Positions 11,503-22,784 are shown, counted from the stretch's first letter. The stretch is 64,000 nt of DNA from Wolfiporia cocos (GCA_029448655.1 JACCLO010000064.1:1-64000), one strand, 5' to 3'. Notes: generated by a model not told the origin, from the letters alone. Program-made: numbers and translations.

Positions 11503-12748
11503 CTAAGGGCGTATGTTACGGCGATCCCACCTTTTACCGATTCCGGCACGTTCTATACAATTTGCCAACGCAGGCACAGTCAACCATATGATTGCAGAGT
11601 GAATAGAATATGGTTTACTTTGTTTTTTTGCCCGACTACATCTCAAGCAAAGAAGACTGCAGTTTGAGCATGCATGCGGGGAGACATCAGGGTGACACAA
11701 ACTCACAGGTTTGTGGGACCCTGGCTACAGGGGAGTCCCTAGACGTCCTACAGGGCGGTGTGCTAACCACAAGGCAGCCAGTCGGCTGTATCCCCAAGGG
11801 GGAACTCCTAAGGCGACCAAGAGGGAAGACACACAGACAAGCAAGTCGTGGAGGGCCCCCGGGGCAGAGACGCACACAAACGCAGATGAGAAAGGAGCCT
11901 AAGCTCAGTTGTCGAGAATCCTAAAGATGGGGAAGTAAGTCCCCATCTTGTCGTACTTATACATGGGGAGCTGACCAGTAATGGTCGCCCTAAAGTCGCG
12001 GCCTGTGCGCAGTAACTAAGAGGGCACATGATAATGTAACTACCTGTAACGACATGTGACGGTGTGACCCTAACGTGAGTACCTAAGGCGCGCGCTACCC
12101 TACAGCGCTTACCTACAGTCATATGATCTAGACGGAGTCCTGGATAGACGCGGAGGTGGCTGAGGATCATGGAAGCGCGCGCGCACCTAGCGGCGCCTAT
12201 AATACCTGCAGCGAGGGATGTTACGTATCCTCTAAGGAAAGTTTGTGACACAGGGCCCCTACAGTCACGCCGCGTTGCAGCGCATTGGGCGCATGGGGGG
12301 TCATAAACCACCTCTTCGAGTTTCTTTCGCGGTGCCGAGCGACTAGTCCTGCGCTCAGCGGTGGTTATACCCTGACTGGTGGTGGCTTCGATCGGTGGGG
12401 GCTGTGCAGGGGTATCCGGCACTGTGCCGTTTGATGATTTCATCCGAGCAAACGCATCATCCCAAACAGACACGTAGTCGTGATAGAGGTCCAGTGTGCC
12501 GAAAGGAGATAGAAGGGGCGCTTTAAAGTGAAGCGAGTCGTAGAGATTCTTTGACAGCCTGTTAGCGCAACACAGGTTTCCAGGTAGTGAGAGCGCACCT
12601 TGCAATGATCGAGTCGTTGCACCCAATCACAAAGCTCCTCTTGGTCAGCGGCCGCGCATGGCGGGCACTGCAGCAGCTGTTTGACTTCGCGAATAAGCTT
12701 TAGAGACTCCAGGTGAACTGTGACTCCAGATATGTATCCCGGATCCAT
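11503..12748 (-). pseudogene. Cys-rich hypothetical gene split by a solo LTR
   Basis: Minus-strand ATG at 12748 opens a frame (MDPGYISGVTVHLESLKL) to about 12595. After a likely intron the next exon reads SLHFKAPLLSPFGTLDLYH and runs into CAQCAATRRDCRG near 12255. There a solo LTR (11693-12250) interrupts; beyond it, and without the LTR and one TSD copy, the frame continues as SPHACSNCSLLCLRCSRAKK. Together they give a repeated C-x2-C...C pattern followed by basic residues, seen in many basidiomycete hypothetical proteins near retrotransposons (possibly nucleic-acid binding). Function unknown. Intron phase at the first junction does not fit perfectly, so the exon model is approximate. Confidence 0.45.
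11693..12250 (-). mobile_element. solo LTR G (558 bp), TSD CAGGG
   Basis: Starts TGACACAAAC and ends GTTTGTGACA in plus-strand view (an inverted TG...CA LTR on the minus strand). Flanked by CAGGG at 11688-11692 and 12251-12255. Carries the family hairpins: GATGGGG/CCCCATC at 11926-11947 and CACAAAC/GTTTGTG at its sense 3' end. No internal region, so a solo LTR. Confidence 0.9.
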
Positions 12749-12892
12749 TTCGGTGTGGCGACCTCTTCGTTATCGTTATCACTGATACGAGTGTTAGCTG
12801 AAGGGTAGTTAATCCTGCTACATGATGGCAGGGTCTTACACTTGAGTTTATAATGTCCCGTCGTCACGAGAGAACGAGAGCGAGAGATCAGG

Positions 12893-12960
12893 GACTTCGA
12901 GTTTGCATGGCCTTTTCGAACTCCGCTGTGGCTGACTGCGGATGGGCGCTTAGCGTGCGC
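12893..12960 (+). repeat. short copy of the MULE terminal-repeat sequence
   Basis: GTTTGCATGGCCTTTTCGAA followed by CTGTGGCTG and GGGCGCTTAGC closely resembles the inverted repeat at about 15055-15125 and its partner near 20.5-20.6 kb. An isolated fragment of the same repeat. Confidence 0.5.
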
Positions 12961-13135
12961 CCCGTCCTCGAGCAGCCCTCCTCCCCCGCCCTGCCCCCTC
13001 TCTCCTCCCAGTCTCTATTGGATGGAATAGGTGCAAGCTTCACTAGCAGGTGCCACCACTAGGACCTGGATTGTTGAAGCAAGCGTCGGGATCGCGTGAA
13101 AGAGAGCGAACGAAGTGAGCGGTGCAAGAAACAAC

Positions 13136-13994
13136 TAGTGATGTGCCAGGCCCAGCTTTGGGCCATGAGCCGGGCCGGGCCAAGCTGGGCTTTACAGCAT
13201 GGCTTGAGATGGCCCAGGGCCTGGCCTGAGATACAGGCCAGGCCGGGCCAAGCTGTTGAGCCCCGGCCTAGGGATCTTAATGGCTACAATATCTGGCAGG
13301 CACAATATAAGCCCATACAGGCCAGTTATATGCTCAACTCAATCATTGTGCACCTATCTTGTTTATTTAAAACTACAGAAAAGTCAAGTCCTCAACATTG
13401 AAGCCTGCCGCTCACTTTCGGGTGCCTATATGATTCCCCATATGGCAGGCACGCTACTGAATGCTGCACTGGTGAGTGATTATTTCACACTTAATCCTAC
13501 TATAGATTGGAGGTGTCACGGAATATCTGGGGTTGGAATCCCAGGTGGCACATATAATACCAGAAAGGCCAACCATGCCAAGTATTAAGCCAAATACTCA
13601 ACGGTGCAATATAAGTGCCTAGCGTGGGAATATGAACTACACATATAGCGTGTCCTGCCTATAACAGCTGAGCTGTTATAGTGGCCCTTTTGGCTAAGGG
13701 GTGTTAGACGTATGTCTCCACAGACACTGGTCTGGGACTGCCAGTTAAATCTGTGACAGGAGGATTCAAGGTTCTATTTCATCTGGGAAAGGTTTGGCAA
13801 AGGTGAATCTCAAGCTCTGAAGCTAAAGTGATGATTATCTTAGCAGTAGTAGGCCATGGTCGAGCCGGGGCCTAGGCTGGGCCAAGCCGTGAGCCGTCAA
13901 TGAGGGCCCAGCCTGAGGTTTTGAAAAGCTGTGGGCTGTCCAAGCCAGGCCAAAGCCAGGGCTTTTGAGCCAGGCTGGGCCTGGCACATCACTA
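13136..13994 (+). mobile_element. hAT-like MITE copy 1 (859 bp), TSD GAAACAAC
   Basis: Begins TAGTGATGTGCCAGGCC and ends GGCCTGGCACATCACTA (terminal inverted repeat), flanked by the 8-bp duplication GAAACAAC at 13128-13135 and 13995-14002. An 8-bp TSD and TAGTG ends are typical of hAT transposons. No transposase. Subterminal regions are strings of GGCC/GGGC motifs able to fold back. A 245-bp LTR-like insertion sits at 13514-13758. Confidence 0.88.
13514..13758 (+). mobile_element. 245-bp LTR-like insertion inside the MITE, TSD GGAGG
   Basis: TGTCACGG...CTGTGACA bounded by GGAGG at 13509-13513 and 13759-13763. MITE copy 3 lacks it at the matching position. Internal sequence (GCGTGGGAATATGAACTAC..., GAGCTGTTATAGTGGCCCTT) is related to the TRIM LTR at 36470-36723, so this is probably a solo LTR of that family. 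Confidence 0.82.
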
Positions 13995-14338
13995 GAAACA
14001 ACAATGTTGGACAGTGGTTTGTCTCATCCTTGGGGCGGGGAGGCAAACATGCAAAGCATGTACAGCCTAAATTCTACAATAATAAGGGGTACCCTTATCT
14101 CTAAGGCACATCTTTCTGACTTGTTCAAGTATGCTAGTGTCACTGCATGGTATACCCAGCCGGCAATCGGATACGCACTTGCCTGGATGTTCCAACACTG
14201 GATTGCCACAGTGAATTTATCATGCCCAGGTGCTTGCCTGCATCATATTGCACCTGCATATAGCTCAGCTAAAACAATCCTCATGAAGTGATGCTATCAT
14301 TTGTATGATTGTATTGTACATTGTACTGAAATGCTGTG

Positions 14339-14806
14339 TGACACAAACTTGACTGGCATACCTCTATCCCTGTCCTACCCCTATAAGTACTAAGACCCAG
14401 GGTACAACGCCGAGTTGTTGAGACAAGGCGAGGCGGAGTCAGGCAGCATGCTGTAGTGATCAAGAGAGGAGGGCTATCACCCATACATCGAGAAGAACAA
14501 GTCTGAGGTGTAACCCTCAGATGACGTAGTATATATACATGTAGAGATGGCGTAACTACTGAGTCGCGGCCCACCCTAAAGGGGGCCATGCACGACGTCG
14601 CGATCGTCATGCCATAAGGTGTCATCTACAACTACATCATGTGAGCGGCCCGGCGGGGAGGACGGTCCGCAATCCCTAATCAACGACTCCTTATCTAATC
14701 TCCATGTCACGTGACTTCCTGTGCATCAGTCAATGCGTTCGACCCACGCAGAGGGCAAATCCTGAGTAAATGCCCAGCCAGGTGCCTAGCCTCAAAATTT
14801 GTGACA
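14339..14806 (-). mobile_element. solo LTR (468 bp), TSD CTGTG
   Basis: TGACACAAAC...AAAATTTGTGACA flanked by CTGTG at 14334-14338 and 14807-14811. Contains the conserved hairpin TCTGAGG...CCTCAGA (about 14503-14524) next to a TATATA box on the minus strand. Confidence 0.88.
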
Positions 14807-15029
14807 CTGTGAGACTGAGTGCACTGCCTTGTGTCCGACCTCACCTCTGCCCCCACCTCCACCCAGCACTGGAAACAAGATTAAGTGTGCCTGGGCACTG
14901 CACAGGATAGTGTCTGAGACATCTCCTTGACCTTCTCTGCCGTCTCCGCCCCCACACCACAGCCATTCTTGGTCCCATTGGGCAGCAAGGGTAAGGGCCA
15001 CACCCACAAGTGCACCTTGACATCCAATA

Positions 15030-15135
15030 TGAGCCAGACTTGAGGTTAATGTCCCAGCAAGTTTGCATGACCTTTTCATATTCCACTGTGGCTGGTGCAC
15101 CGACACTGCAGATGGGCGCTTAGCATGCACCATGC
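15030..15135 (+). repeat. left inverted repeat of the MULE
   Basis: About 100 bp (TTGAGGTTAATGTCCCAGCA ... CTGTGGCTGGTGCAC ... GGGCGCTTAGC) is found in inverse orientation at about 20510-20630. The pair brackets the MULE transposase remnant at 17.6-20.3 kb, so they are read as its terminal inverted repeats. Exact outer ends and TSD were not found. Confidence 0.6.
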
Positions 15136-15356
15136 CGACCTTTAACTGAAAGTAATAGAGCGATAATTGTTCTCACGCTCAGAGTATTTTCTCACATTTA
15201 GATAAAAATTATAAGTGATGAATCAGCAGGAAATTGTAAGCAGGCAAGACTTGTGGCAACATTAGCCAGTGACCTCCTTCCATCCTGCATGCCTGCATAC
15301 ATTACCCATGATGTCTAAGACCTGCCTAGAAGGCCATGCAAAAAAGCTGAGAGTGC

Positions 15357-15560
15357 ATGTACAAGGAAAATGAACAAAGACACACAAAGTGGAAGGCTCT
15401 CAATGATGAGGAAGATGATGAAGCTGAGACTGATGTTATGTTGTTGAAGGAGTTTATGGAGACAGTGATGGGTAAGATTGTAGGGCCATTTGAGCTCAAG
15501 GCCCAGATCAACATTGGAGATGATGATCTTCAACTTGATGATCAGGAGCATGCATGCTGA
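15357..15560 (+). CDS. short acidic ORF inside the MULE, unrecognised
   Basis: 67 codons with an acidic cluster (NDEEDDEAETDVMLLKEF) and a second near the end (IGDDDLQLDDQEH). Sits between the left inverted repeat and the LTR cluster and may be a remnant exon carried by the MULE. No family recognised. Confidence 0.25.
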   Translation: MYKENEQRHTKWKALNDEEDDEAETDVMLLKEFMETVMGKIVGPFELKAQINIGDDDLQLDDQEHAC

Positions 15561-16630
15561 TACAGATGTACCATCTGTGGGACTGGCCCATAGCCAGGGA
15601 ATATCTCCAATAGACTGACACAGACTCACAAATGTCTGTGGGACTGGCCCTGCTGGGAACCCTACACACCTATCGAGGTGCCACCCAAGTTATGCAGGGT
15701 TAAACAGAGTCACCTTATGCCTACGAAGGCAAGCCCCCAGATGAGCGAGTAGAGAACTCAGTAGTATGACTGGTGCAGACCCACAGCAAGATGCAAGAGA
15801 GGGGCCTAAGCCCATTGCTGAAAATCCAAAAGATGGGGATAAGCCCCATCTGTCATCTACTTAAGTACATGACAGGAGCATATGTAGGGATGCCCTAAAG
15901 TACAGGCCTGTGCGCCGTAACTAAGGGTGACTGTAATGCTACATGTGACTACAGTGGTGACCATGAACGTGAGTACCTGATACGTGTGCTGCCTGACTAG
16001 CACTAATCTACTGGGTCAGGTGATTCTACTGGCATCAAGGGATGATGTGAAGTAACTAAGCAGAGAGGGGCACGCGTGCACATAGCAGTGCCCATACTGT
16101 GATAGCGAGGAGTGAATTGTCCTAGGAATGCCCCTCTGGGCATTCTGTGACATAGACCATGACAGGTCCCAGGCCCCATGGCGTCAAGGGAAGGCAGGGC
16201 AACGAGCAGTCTTGTTGGCAGTATGGCGGGTTGGCAAGGTCTGACATCCCCAGACTAGCATGTCGTGAACTAAGAGCAGAGTGGCAGCCCAGTAGACAGC
16301 ATGAAAGAGGGTGTCATTACCCTAATGTCAAGAATGCTAGACATGAGGATGTAAGTCCTCATGCCAGTGCATAAGTACATGTGGGTGCACCAGTACCTAA
16401 GAGCTTGCCCAAAAGCCCCAGAGTCCATGCACGTAAACGTAAGCATAGGGGTAAGCATAGATGACAAGGCACCAGTAATGGTGCTGAGTCATGTGGCATA
16501 GGGATAGAGATGCCAGTAATGGCGCTCTGGCAATGACCACCTGACCCCGTAGATAGGCACTCCGGGGTAGTGCGCACCCATGCATCACTCACATTATGGT
16601 CACTCCCTGTCACTACAGTAGTTACATGCT
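15558..16630 (-). mobile_element. degraded LTR O hosting LTR H
   Basis: Starts TGATACAGATG...CATCTGTGGGACTGGCCC, the usual LTR 3' end on the minus strand, and continues on the far side of LTR H (from 16158). It includes the conserved hairpin ATGAGGATGTAAGTCCTCAT near 16342. The far end is unclear; CATGC occurs on both sides (15553-15557 and 16625-16629) and may be its TSD. Confidence 0.5.
15616..16152 (-). mobile_element. solo LTR H (537 bp), TSD TAGAC
   Basis: TGACACAGACTC...CATTCTGTGACA flanked by TAGAC at 15611-15615 and 16153-16157. Inserted into the older LTR O. Hairpin GATGGGG/CCCCATC at 15832-15850. Confidence 0.9.
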
Positions 16631-16739
16631 CGCTTACATACTCTCTTACCTCAGCCGTTAGGATGGTGCTGCACACAGGCCAGCACTTAAGGGTAGACAT
16701 GTTGCGCTCCCATGTACATACTTAAAGGGTAGAGAGATG

Positions 16740-17295
16740 TGACACAGACTTACATAGGTCTGTGGGACCAGCCCTGCCGGGGAATCCAACACATCCACAA
16801 GGGTACCATCAGAGGAATGCAGTGGTGACCAGGGTGACCTCATTGCTGAGGTGGCGACATGTGTTGCCAATGGTGCATCCCAGATGAGCAAGTGAATAAC
16901 TCAGCAGTAAGACTGGTGTGCACCCTCAGACAGTATGAAGAAAGGGGCATAGCCCAACATCGAGAATCTAAAGGATGAGGTTGTAAGACCTCATCCCGGT
17001 GTATTTATGTACATGGATCAGTATGCTATGACTACCTTAATGTAATGGCCTGTGTGCCATAACTAAGGGATCATGTGCTACCATGACCATATGATGTACA
17101 TACTGTGATGTTATAATGCGGGTGACGGAATGTGTGCCCATCATAGGCACTATCTACCAGGTAACGTGATGTACTATGTGAGATGGTTGACGTGGAGGTA
17201 ACTAGAGGTATGAGGAGACCGTGCGCTCAGTGGAACCCCAAGAGACCTAAAGCGAGGGATGTAGGGTCAATATCTTGTGGTATAAAACCGTGACA
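16740..17295 (-). mobile_element. solo LTR I (556 bp), TSD AGATG
   Basis: TGACACAGACTTACATAGG...AAACCGTGACA flanked by AGATG at 16735-16739 and 17296-17300. It landed inside the GATGGGG...CCCCATC hairpin of another LTR in plus orientation, whose remainder runs to 17540. Confidence 0.88.
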
Positions 17296-17540
17296 AGATG
17301 GGGCTTACTCCCCATCTCTAAGATTCTTGATGTCTGGGCTGTAGCCCCTCTCTCACCACCTCATCTGTGTGTGTGCCAGTCTGCCTGGGTCTCTCCCTCC
17401 TCACCTTGCCCGTCTGGGTGGTACCTTAGCCAAGGGCCTTGCCTGCATACCCATTGGCTTAGGATGTGCACTGATGCACTGGCTTTGGGGGATTGTCCCC
17501 GGCCTGTGGGCCGGTCCCACAGACTGGTGAGTCTGTGTCA
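17296..17540 (+). mobile_element. 3' part of a plus-strand LTR
   Basis: From the split hairpin GGGGCTTACTCCCC through CCACAGACTGGTGAGTCTGTGTCA-type 3' end at 17540. The 5' part lies left of LTR I, but its start could not be fixed. Directly abuts the MULE transposase remnant and probably removed its 5' exons. Confidence 0.6.
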
Positions 17541-17584
17541 CTCTGCTAGATGTGCAAGCTGAGCCCAGCACTCAGGCAGTTGCC

Positions 17585-20308
17585 TTCTAAGTCACAGATT
17601 TTATTGAGGAGTGGGCCTCCAATACACAGGAGCTTGCAATGGATTCAACATGTGTGTGTGCTATGCAAGCTTGCTACGTAAGTAAATTACTGAGATTGAA
17701 TCTGTCTAGGGAACACAAACAGGACCAATTTTGGACTGTTTGGTGCAGTTGCAGATGCACATGGGTTGGGTATTCCACTTGTGTTCTTACTGATATCGAC
17801 AAACAAGGAAGCCGATAAGGGTGTCAAGCAAGTTGTGCTTGAGAGATTTCTTGGTGAGCTGAAGGACCTTGGTGTCAACCCAGAATATACATTATCAGAC
17901 AAGGATTGGTCAGAAATCAATGCAATGAGGAACACATGGCCACAGGCAAAACATCAGCTATGTTTCTGGCATGCACTCCATGCAGTGAAACAGTGCTTAG
18001 CAAAGAACAAGGAGACACCTGCATTCTATGATGTCAATGAAGCTTGCCATGAGTTCTCTTACATCAAAGCTAACTTCATACCATACCTGCAACAGACAGG
18101 CTCAGTCGTTTGTTTATTTCCAACATTGTGGAATGGGACTTTATTCTCATTAATTCATATTATATGTACTAGCTACCTGCCCCTCCTGTGAAGCCTCTCC
18201 ATCGCATCCGGCTTCTCATTGATGGGTATCCATCTGTCATCACCTGTCACTGCCCCCACTTAGACTCAAGCCCATCCCGGCAGGCCATCCTGCTGTGAAG
18301 AGTGAAACCGAAGATGCCAAAGACTTTGACATTGAACACCTGAGTGGCCAGGGCATACTCCCACCTGATCTACATGCAGATGAAAGTGATGAAGAAATGG
18401 GCTGGATAGGTCATAAACATGACAATTGGAATGATGCTGAGTGGGATTGAGACCTAGATGATCTGCAGCATCAGGTTGAGGAGTTTGCAGAAGCACTTGA
18501 AGAGCTCCAAGAAAGCTCACCTTGTGATGACAGAGCAATCAGCACAATGAAGCAAGCAAAGCCTGGCTATGTCTTTTGCCTGACACCACACCGACTGCCT
18601 ATCCTCTAGCTTTTCACAAAGCATGCATCACAGCACCATTTTCTCCCTAAATGGCATGGGCAGAGCTGAACATCCAAGGACATTCGACAAGATGCTATTG
18701 ATGAGATGTATCAACACTATAAACTCAATAATCTTCATGAGGTATGAGCTTACCTCTGGAGCTCCTGGTACTCGCATGATTGCTGGTGTCTCTGGGTGCA
18801 TGTGGTGTACACATCAAGCATACCATGCAAGTGTATAACAATGATGGTTGAGGTGCTCTGGCAGAATCTCAAGCAGCTAGTTCTGCACTGCTATAATCAC
18901 CTGCCCATTGATCTCACCATGCATGCAATCATCACAAAAGTGCTCCCGCCATATCAACTGACCCTTGCACAGATCATTACAAAGCATTGTGAAGGGCATT
19001 CATGATCACTTACCCATATGCAAGAAGCCTTCAGAAGGTCACGGGAACATCTTGCTCAGACTCCAATTAACAGCATCTACAATACAGACATTATGACGTG
19101 GACATGCAACTGTGGAGCTCAGAAATATCATGTGTACCTTCTCTACAAGCACCTTGTGCAAGAAGTTTCCACACCTATACCATCATCGTGGTGGGTCACA
19201 GTGCAGTGGCTCCATGTTCAGCCATTCTACACCGTCATGGTGAATGGCATAGTCGCACCTCCACCGGAGTCTACCAGAGATCATGCATGGATGGAGTGAA
19301 TGCCCCATGTTCTGGTGCTGACACCATCTGGCAGCTGGGACGATCCAATCATGCTTCAAGATTCCGACACCAAAGAGGCCCCTGTAGTGTCATTGCCAGT
19401 ACTTCAGCAGATCATTGAGCCAAAAGTGAGAGACTCACCAGTTTGTTATCACATTTCAGATACTCTCCTCGCCTCAAAAGGGCCCACCAACTGGTCGTGA
19501 TGGATTGCTGCGCACATGAGCTGGCAGCGGCAGTGGGTTTGCAGTATGTATATAACAAGTAAAATAGAGATATACTCACCTTCACATCCTAGCCTGACAA
19601 TCAAGACCAAACAGACATAGAATATGCTATACACAAGTTGCACCAGGCAGCCGAGATTATTGAGCAGCAGAGGTGACACGGGAACATACTTGTGACCATG
19701 CTACCCATGCTAGTGGGGATGCCTCTATACCTTCTAACCTAGGCCTAAAGGCTACCCATCCTTGTAGGGGAGAACAGGATGGCTTGTCTATTGAGACGAC
19801 CTGCCATGAAGCCCGAGGTACTGACCCATGAGTGTACCGGTATGCCCCCAGACTAGCAGGCTAAAGACAAAACTAGGAGATGCAATAAATAGAGACCCCC
19901 ATGTCCAAGTAGGATGCAGCAGGCTTGTTGCAGAGCAGTCCGCTGGCTCACACGCACATGCAGCAGAGGGTTGAGAGGTTCCCAGGGGACATGCCCCCTA
20001 GGCCGAGAAGAGTAGAACTGAGGAGTAATCCTCAGATTCTACCTACTTATATACATGGAGATGCTACGTACTGTAGCTACAAGGCCTGACCTAATGGCGT
20101 GGCCTGTGCATACTGTGACTGTGTCTCACATGACTAGGTAATGCTGTAACTACTCAGTGATGACATGTGACCATATTGAGATAAGATAAGTGAATGCTTA
20201 TCTACCTATGCATGTGCATCTCCCTAGCGCTAGCCTAGCATTAGCGTATATCCTAGGGGTGGAGTTTCTGGTGACAAGAGGACAATTGCAGAGCCATGTT
20301 TCATCTGA
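17585..20308 (+). pseudogene. MULE transposase, decayed, split by LTR F
   Basis: Remnant of a Mutator-like transposase. VTDFIEEWASNTQELAMDST opens near 17592. A GTAAGT...TCTAG intron (about 17679-17709) splices to FGLFGAVADAHGLGIPLVF. The catalytic-domain block SDKDWSEINAMRNTWPQAKH and QLCFWHALHAVKQCLAKN is typical of MULE DDE domains. Further on, TWTCNCGAQKYHVYLLYKHL (about 19098-19160) is a SWIM-type zinc finger with one Cys lost. The C-terminus reaches HKLHQAAEIIEQQ at 19670, where solo LTR F interrupts; after its TSD the frame ends at TGA 20306-20308. Multiple stops occur between 18190 and 19500. CpG is nearly absent (3 CpG in 17701-18180 by my count), suggesting long methylation-driven decay. 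Confidence 0.8.
19674..20276 (-). mobile_element. solo LTR F (603 bp), TSD AGAGG
   Basis: TGACACGGGAAC...TTTCTGGTGACA flanked by AGAGG at 19669-19673 and 20277-20281. Inserted near the 3' end of the MULE transposase. Resembles the LTR at 37874-38492. Confidence 0.88.
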
Positions 20309-20509
20309 TGTGCACTCCAAGTTGTGTGCTCCACAATAGAGTGGGTAGAGGACATAGAAGCTCATGTTAGCCACCACACTATGCCAGTGACTAATGTGCG
20401 AGGTTGCTGCCAAACACAATCCATAAATACAATTGGTTACAAGTATATATGCTAGTAATAAGACTAAAGCTTGTGCGCATACCTGCATTGCCCCTCTAGT
20501 AGTTAACTT

Positions 20510-20635
20510 GTGCATGGTGTGGTGTGCACTAAGCACCCATCCACAGCATCAGTGCACCAGCCACAGCAGAGTTTATAAATGCCATGCAAACTCGCTGGGA
20601 CATTAACCTCAAGTTATGAGCCAGACCCTCTCATG
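20510..20635 (-). repeat. right inverted repeat of the MULE
   Basis: Reverse complement of the repeat at about 15030-15135, roughly 80 percent alike by eye. Shared core: GACATTAACCTCAAG, GTGCACCAGCCACAG and the TAAGCACCCATC block. Together with the left copy it defines a MULE of about 5.6 kb including later insertions. Confidence 0.6.
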
Positions 20636-20648
20636 TGTGAGCTCACAC

Positions 20649-21611
20649 TGACACAAAATGCCAAGGGTGTACCGTCATCTAGAGTTGTCACATAGAGCAG
20701 AACCCTTGGACTAGCATGCATAAGACTTGGAGTAAAGAGAGGACAAGCCTCATCATCGAGAATAACAGCTCTGTGACACAGACATACCCTGTGTCTGTGG
20801 GACTGGCCCTGCTGGGGATCTCGTATATGCCTGCTGGCGTGTCCTAGTATTGTCGTTGACTCTGGGTGCTCAGTTAGAGGGATGACAGCTAGGGGTTGTG
20901 GCATTTGTCCAGTCAAGTCAGATGAGCAGCACAGCAGAGTGGCCCATAGCCATAGAGAATGAAAGGGGCTGGTTAGGCCCAATTGCCGAAAATCCTAAGA
21001 ATGAGGCATAAGGCCTCATTTGTCATACTTTATATACATCTGCGTGTACGCTAGTGTGTCTACCCTGAAGTGCTGATCTGTGCGCAGTAACTATGAGGTC
21101 AGGCATAACAGTAACTAGTCATGAGTATGTAATGAAAGTGTGACCATGTTATGGGTAGAGGCACGTGCGCCTACCCTAAGGGCGCTGATCGACGAGTGGT
21201 GCAGGGTTGTTACAGTAACTACAGGACGAAGGGGAGAGGAATACCATAGTGTAGAGGGGCACATGCATGTACAGCAGTGCTCATAAAGCTATAGTGAGGG
21301 TGAATTCAACAGTAATATATCTGTGACACTCTGGGGAGTAAGCCCCAGAGTGTCACAGCTTAAGTACATGAGGAACACTGTCACTGTATACTAGAGACCC
21401 ACCCTAAAGGCAGGGTCTGTGCGTATTGCTGAGTGCTACCTAAGTCATGTGCTGTAGTATCTAAGCTACTGACCATGTGACCATCTATGGGTGGGGCGAC
21501 CTGTACCATTACGCTACACTGCTAAGTCCATACAAAGACACATGATGGGGTACTACCCAAGAACGTGGGTTTGAGACAGGGGGGGGGTACCTCTTTTCAG
21601 AATCTGTGACA
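20649..21611 (-). mobile_element. solo LTR K, TSD CACAC, with LTR J nested inside
   Basis: TGACACAAAATGCC...GAATCTGTGACA flanked by CACAC at 20644-20648 and 21612-21616. Without LTR J and one copy of J's TSD it is about 400 bp. J interrupted its CTGGGG...CCCCAG hairpin. Confidence 0.87.
20774..21328 (-). mobile_element. solo LTR J (555 bp), TSD CTCTG
   Basis: TGACACAGACATACCC...ATATCTGTGACA flanked by CTCTG at 20769-20773 and 21329-21333. Nested in LTR K, so younger than K. Confidence 0.9.
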
Positions 21612-21616
21612 CACAC

Positions 21617-21941
21617 AAGCCCTCATTGAATGTGTATGAGAATGAGAGTGAGGCTGAGTATGCAAATCCCCAGAGATGCAATGGTTGACACAGGCCAGGT
21701 GTGGGAATGGAGAAGCTCAAGGTGCCAAAGTTCAACACTGTTCTGCTACCCCCATCACTGAAGGAGAATTGTCTGCAGACGCTGGGCACACTTTCTGTTG
21801 TCAATCTTGTGCCAATTACTACAACTAACTTATCACCTGATGATGTACACTAGCCAATCAGGTGTGAGTACTGGTTTGGCATGCCAAGTGTGGTGAGCAT
21901 GTCAAGCAGCACATTGGATGTCAATTATGGAAGTGCAGGAC
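21617..21941. other. unassigned segment between LTRs
   Basis: 325 bases including the plus-strand reading KLKVPKFNTVLLPPSLKENC followed by stops. Probably a fragment of the sequence that hosted the LTRs. No family recognised. Confidence 0.3.
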
Positions 21942-22175
21942 TGATATCACAAGACGCACCATGGACCCAATGCAATGTGCTCATGAGTGGCAATATAGCC
22001 ACTCCCCCAAAAGGGCTATGATAACAGCTTGGCTGTTATCAAGGGTCCGGCTATATCTGCAGTTCATATTCCCATGCTTGGTGCCTATTGTATTCAGGTC
22101 ACCACCTTAGGGGGAATATACCCTAGTTACTGCTCCATAACGTCCTAGTATCTAGCGTGACCTAGATTTGTGACA
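21942..22175 (-). mobile_element. LTR of the TRIM family, minus strand
   Basis: TGATATCACAAGACGC...ATTTGTGACA is a diverged reverse-complement relative of the 254-bp TRIM LTR at 36470. It shares GCCACTCCCCCAAAAGGGCT and the AACAGC...GCTGTT hairpin. No matching TSD, so possibly one end of a larger or rearranged copy. Confidence 0.65.
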
Positions 22176-22311
22176 GAATTTTTCGAGCGAGAGTTCATGG
22201 CAATGGCTCTTGATACCTCCCATGTGGTGCCAGAATTGGATGAACCGATACTCCGAGAGATTTGTAAAGCATTGCTAGACAACAAGGTCACTAAGGATTA
22301 CAAGGAGCTTG
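22176..22311 (+). pseudogene. Gypsy pol fragment (RNase H to integrase linker)
   Basis: Reads EFFEREFMAMALDTSHVVPE then ILREICKALLDNKVTKDYKE, clearly related to the region of Gypsy-1 pol after RNase H (residues about 59-105 of the 25386-27092 frame). A remnant of another Gypsy copy, cut at 22311 by an LTR. Confidence 0.75.
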
Positions 22312-22749
22312 TCACAAAGTGGCATAGGCTCACTACCATCTAATATACCCCCAATACCGAATAGGTAGAGTACAACACCTAGTTGCTAAGGGGCCTTGGG
22401 GCCATAGCGAGGCGAGGTGGGCACACAAGACCAGCAAGACTAAGAATGCCAGCTAAGAGGGGAAACGCCCCCAACAACGAGATTGACAAGTCTGAGGTGT
22501 AAGCCTCAGACGACATACTATATATACATGAGGATGAGCGCAGGTGGGCCTTAGGGCCTACCCTAACGTAAGGGTCCATGCACTATCTACACAGCCTCTG
22601 TATATGTAAGCAAGTCATGTGCCTCTAGGGTGCCACGCTATGCTAGATGTTATACCGCTATACTACCTGATGAGGGCCAAACCATCATGTGACTTCAGTA
22701 CCACTAGTGCCTTGGTTTGATTACTGAAGGGGACCCAAAATCTGTGACA
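22312..22749 (-). mobile_element. LTR M, inserted in the Gypsy fragment
   Basis: Runs from TCACAAAGTGGC (start eroded) to AAAATCTGTGACA. CTTG precedes it and CTTGC follows, consistent with a 5-bp TSD damaged by a small deletion. Hairpin TCTGAGG...CCTCAGA near 22492-22511 and a TATATA box. Confidence 0.7.
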
Positions 22750-22784
22750 CTTGCTGCATCATTAAGACTGACTAGTCTGTGCCA

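Noticed and set aside
13680..13710. GGCCCTTTTGGCTAAGG resembles the 5' end of U2 snRNA
   Set aside because: The match is limited to about 15 bases, has an extra C, and the following branch-recognition and Sm-site regions of U2 are absent. Relatives at 36655 and 52150 diverge exactly there. Better explained as a tRNA-like D-arm/A-box region.
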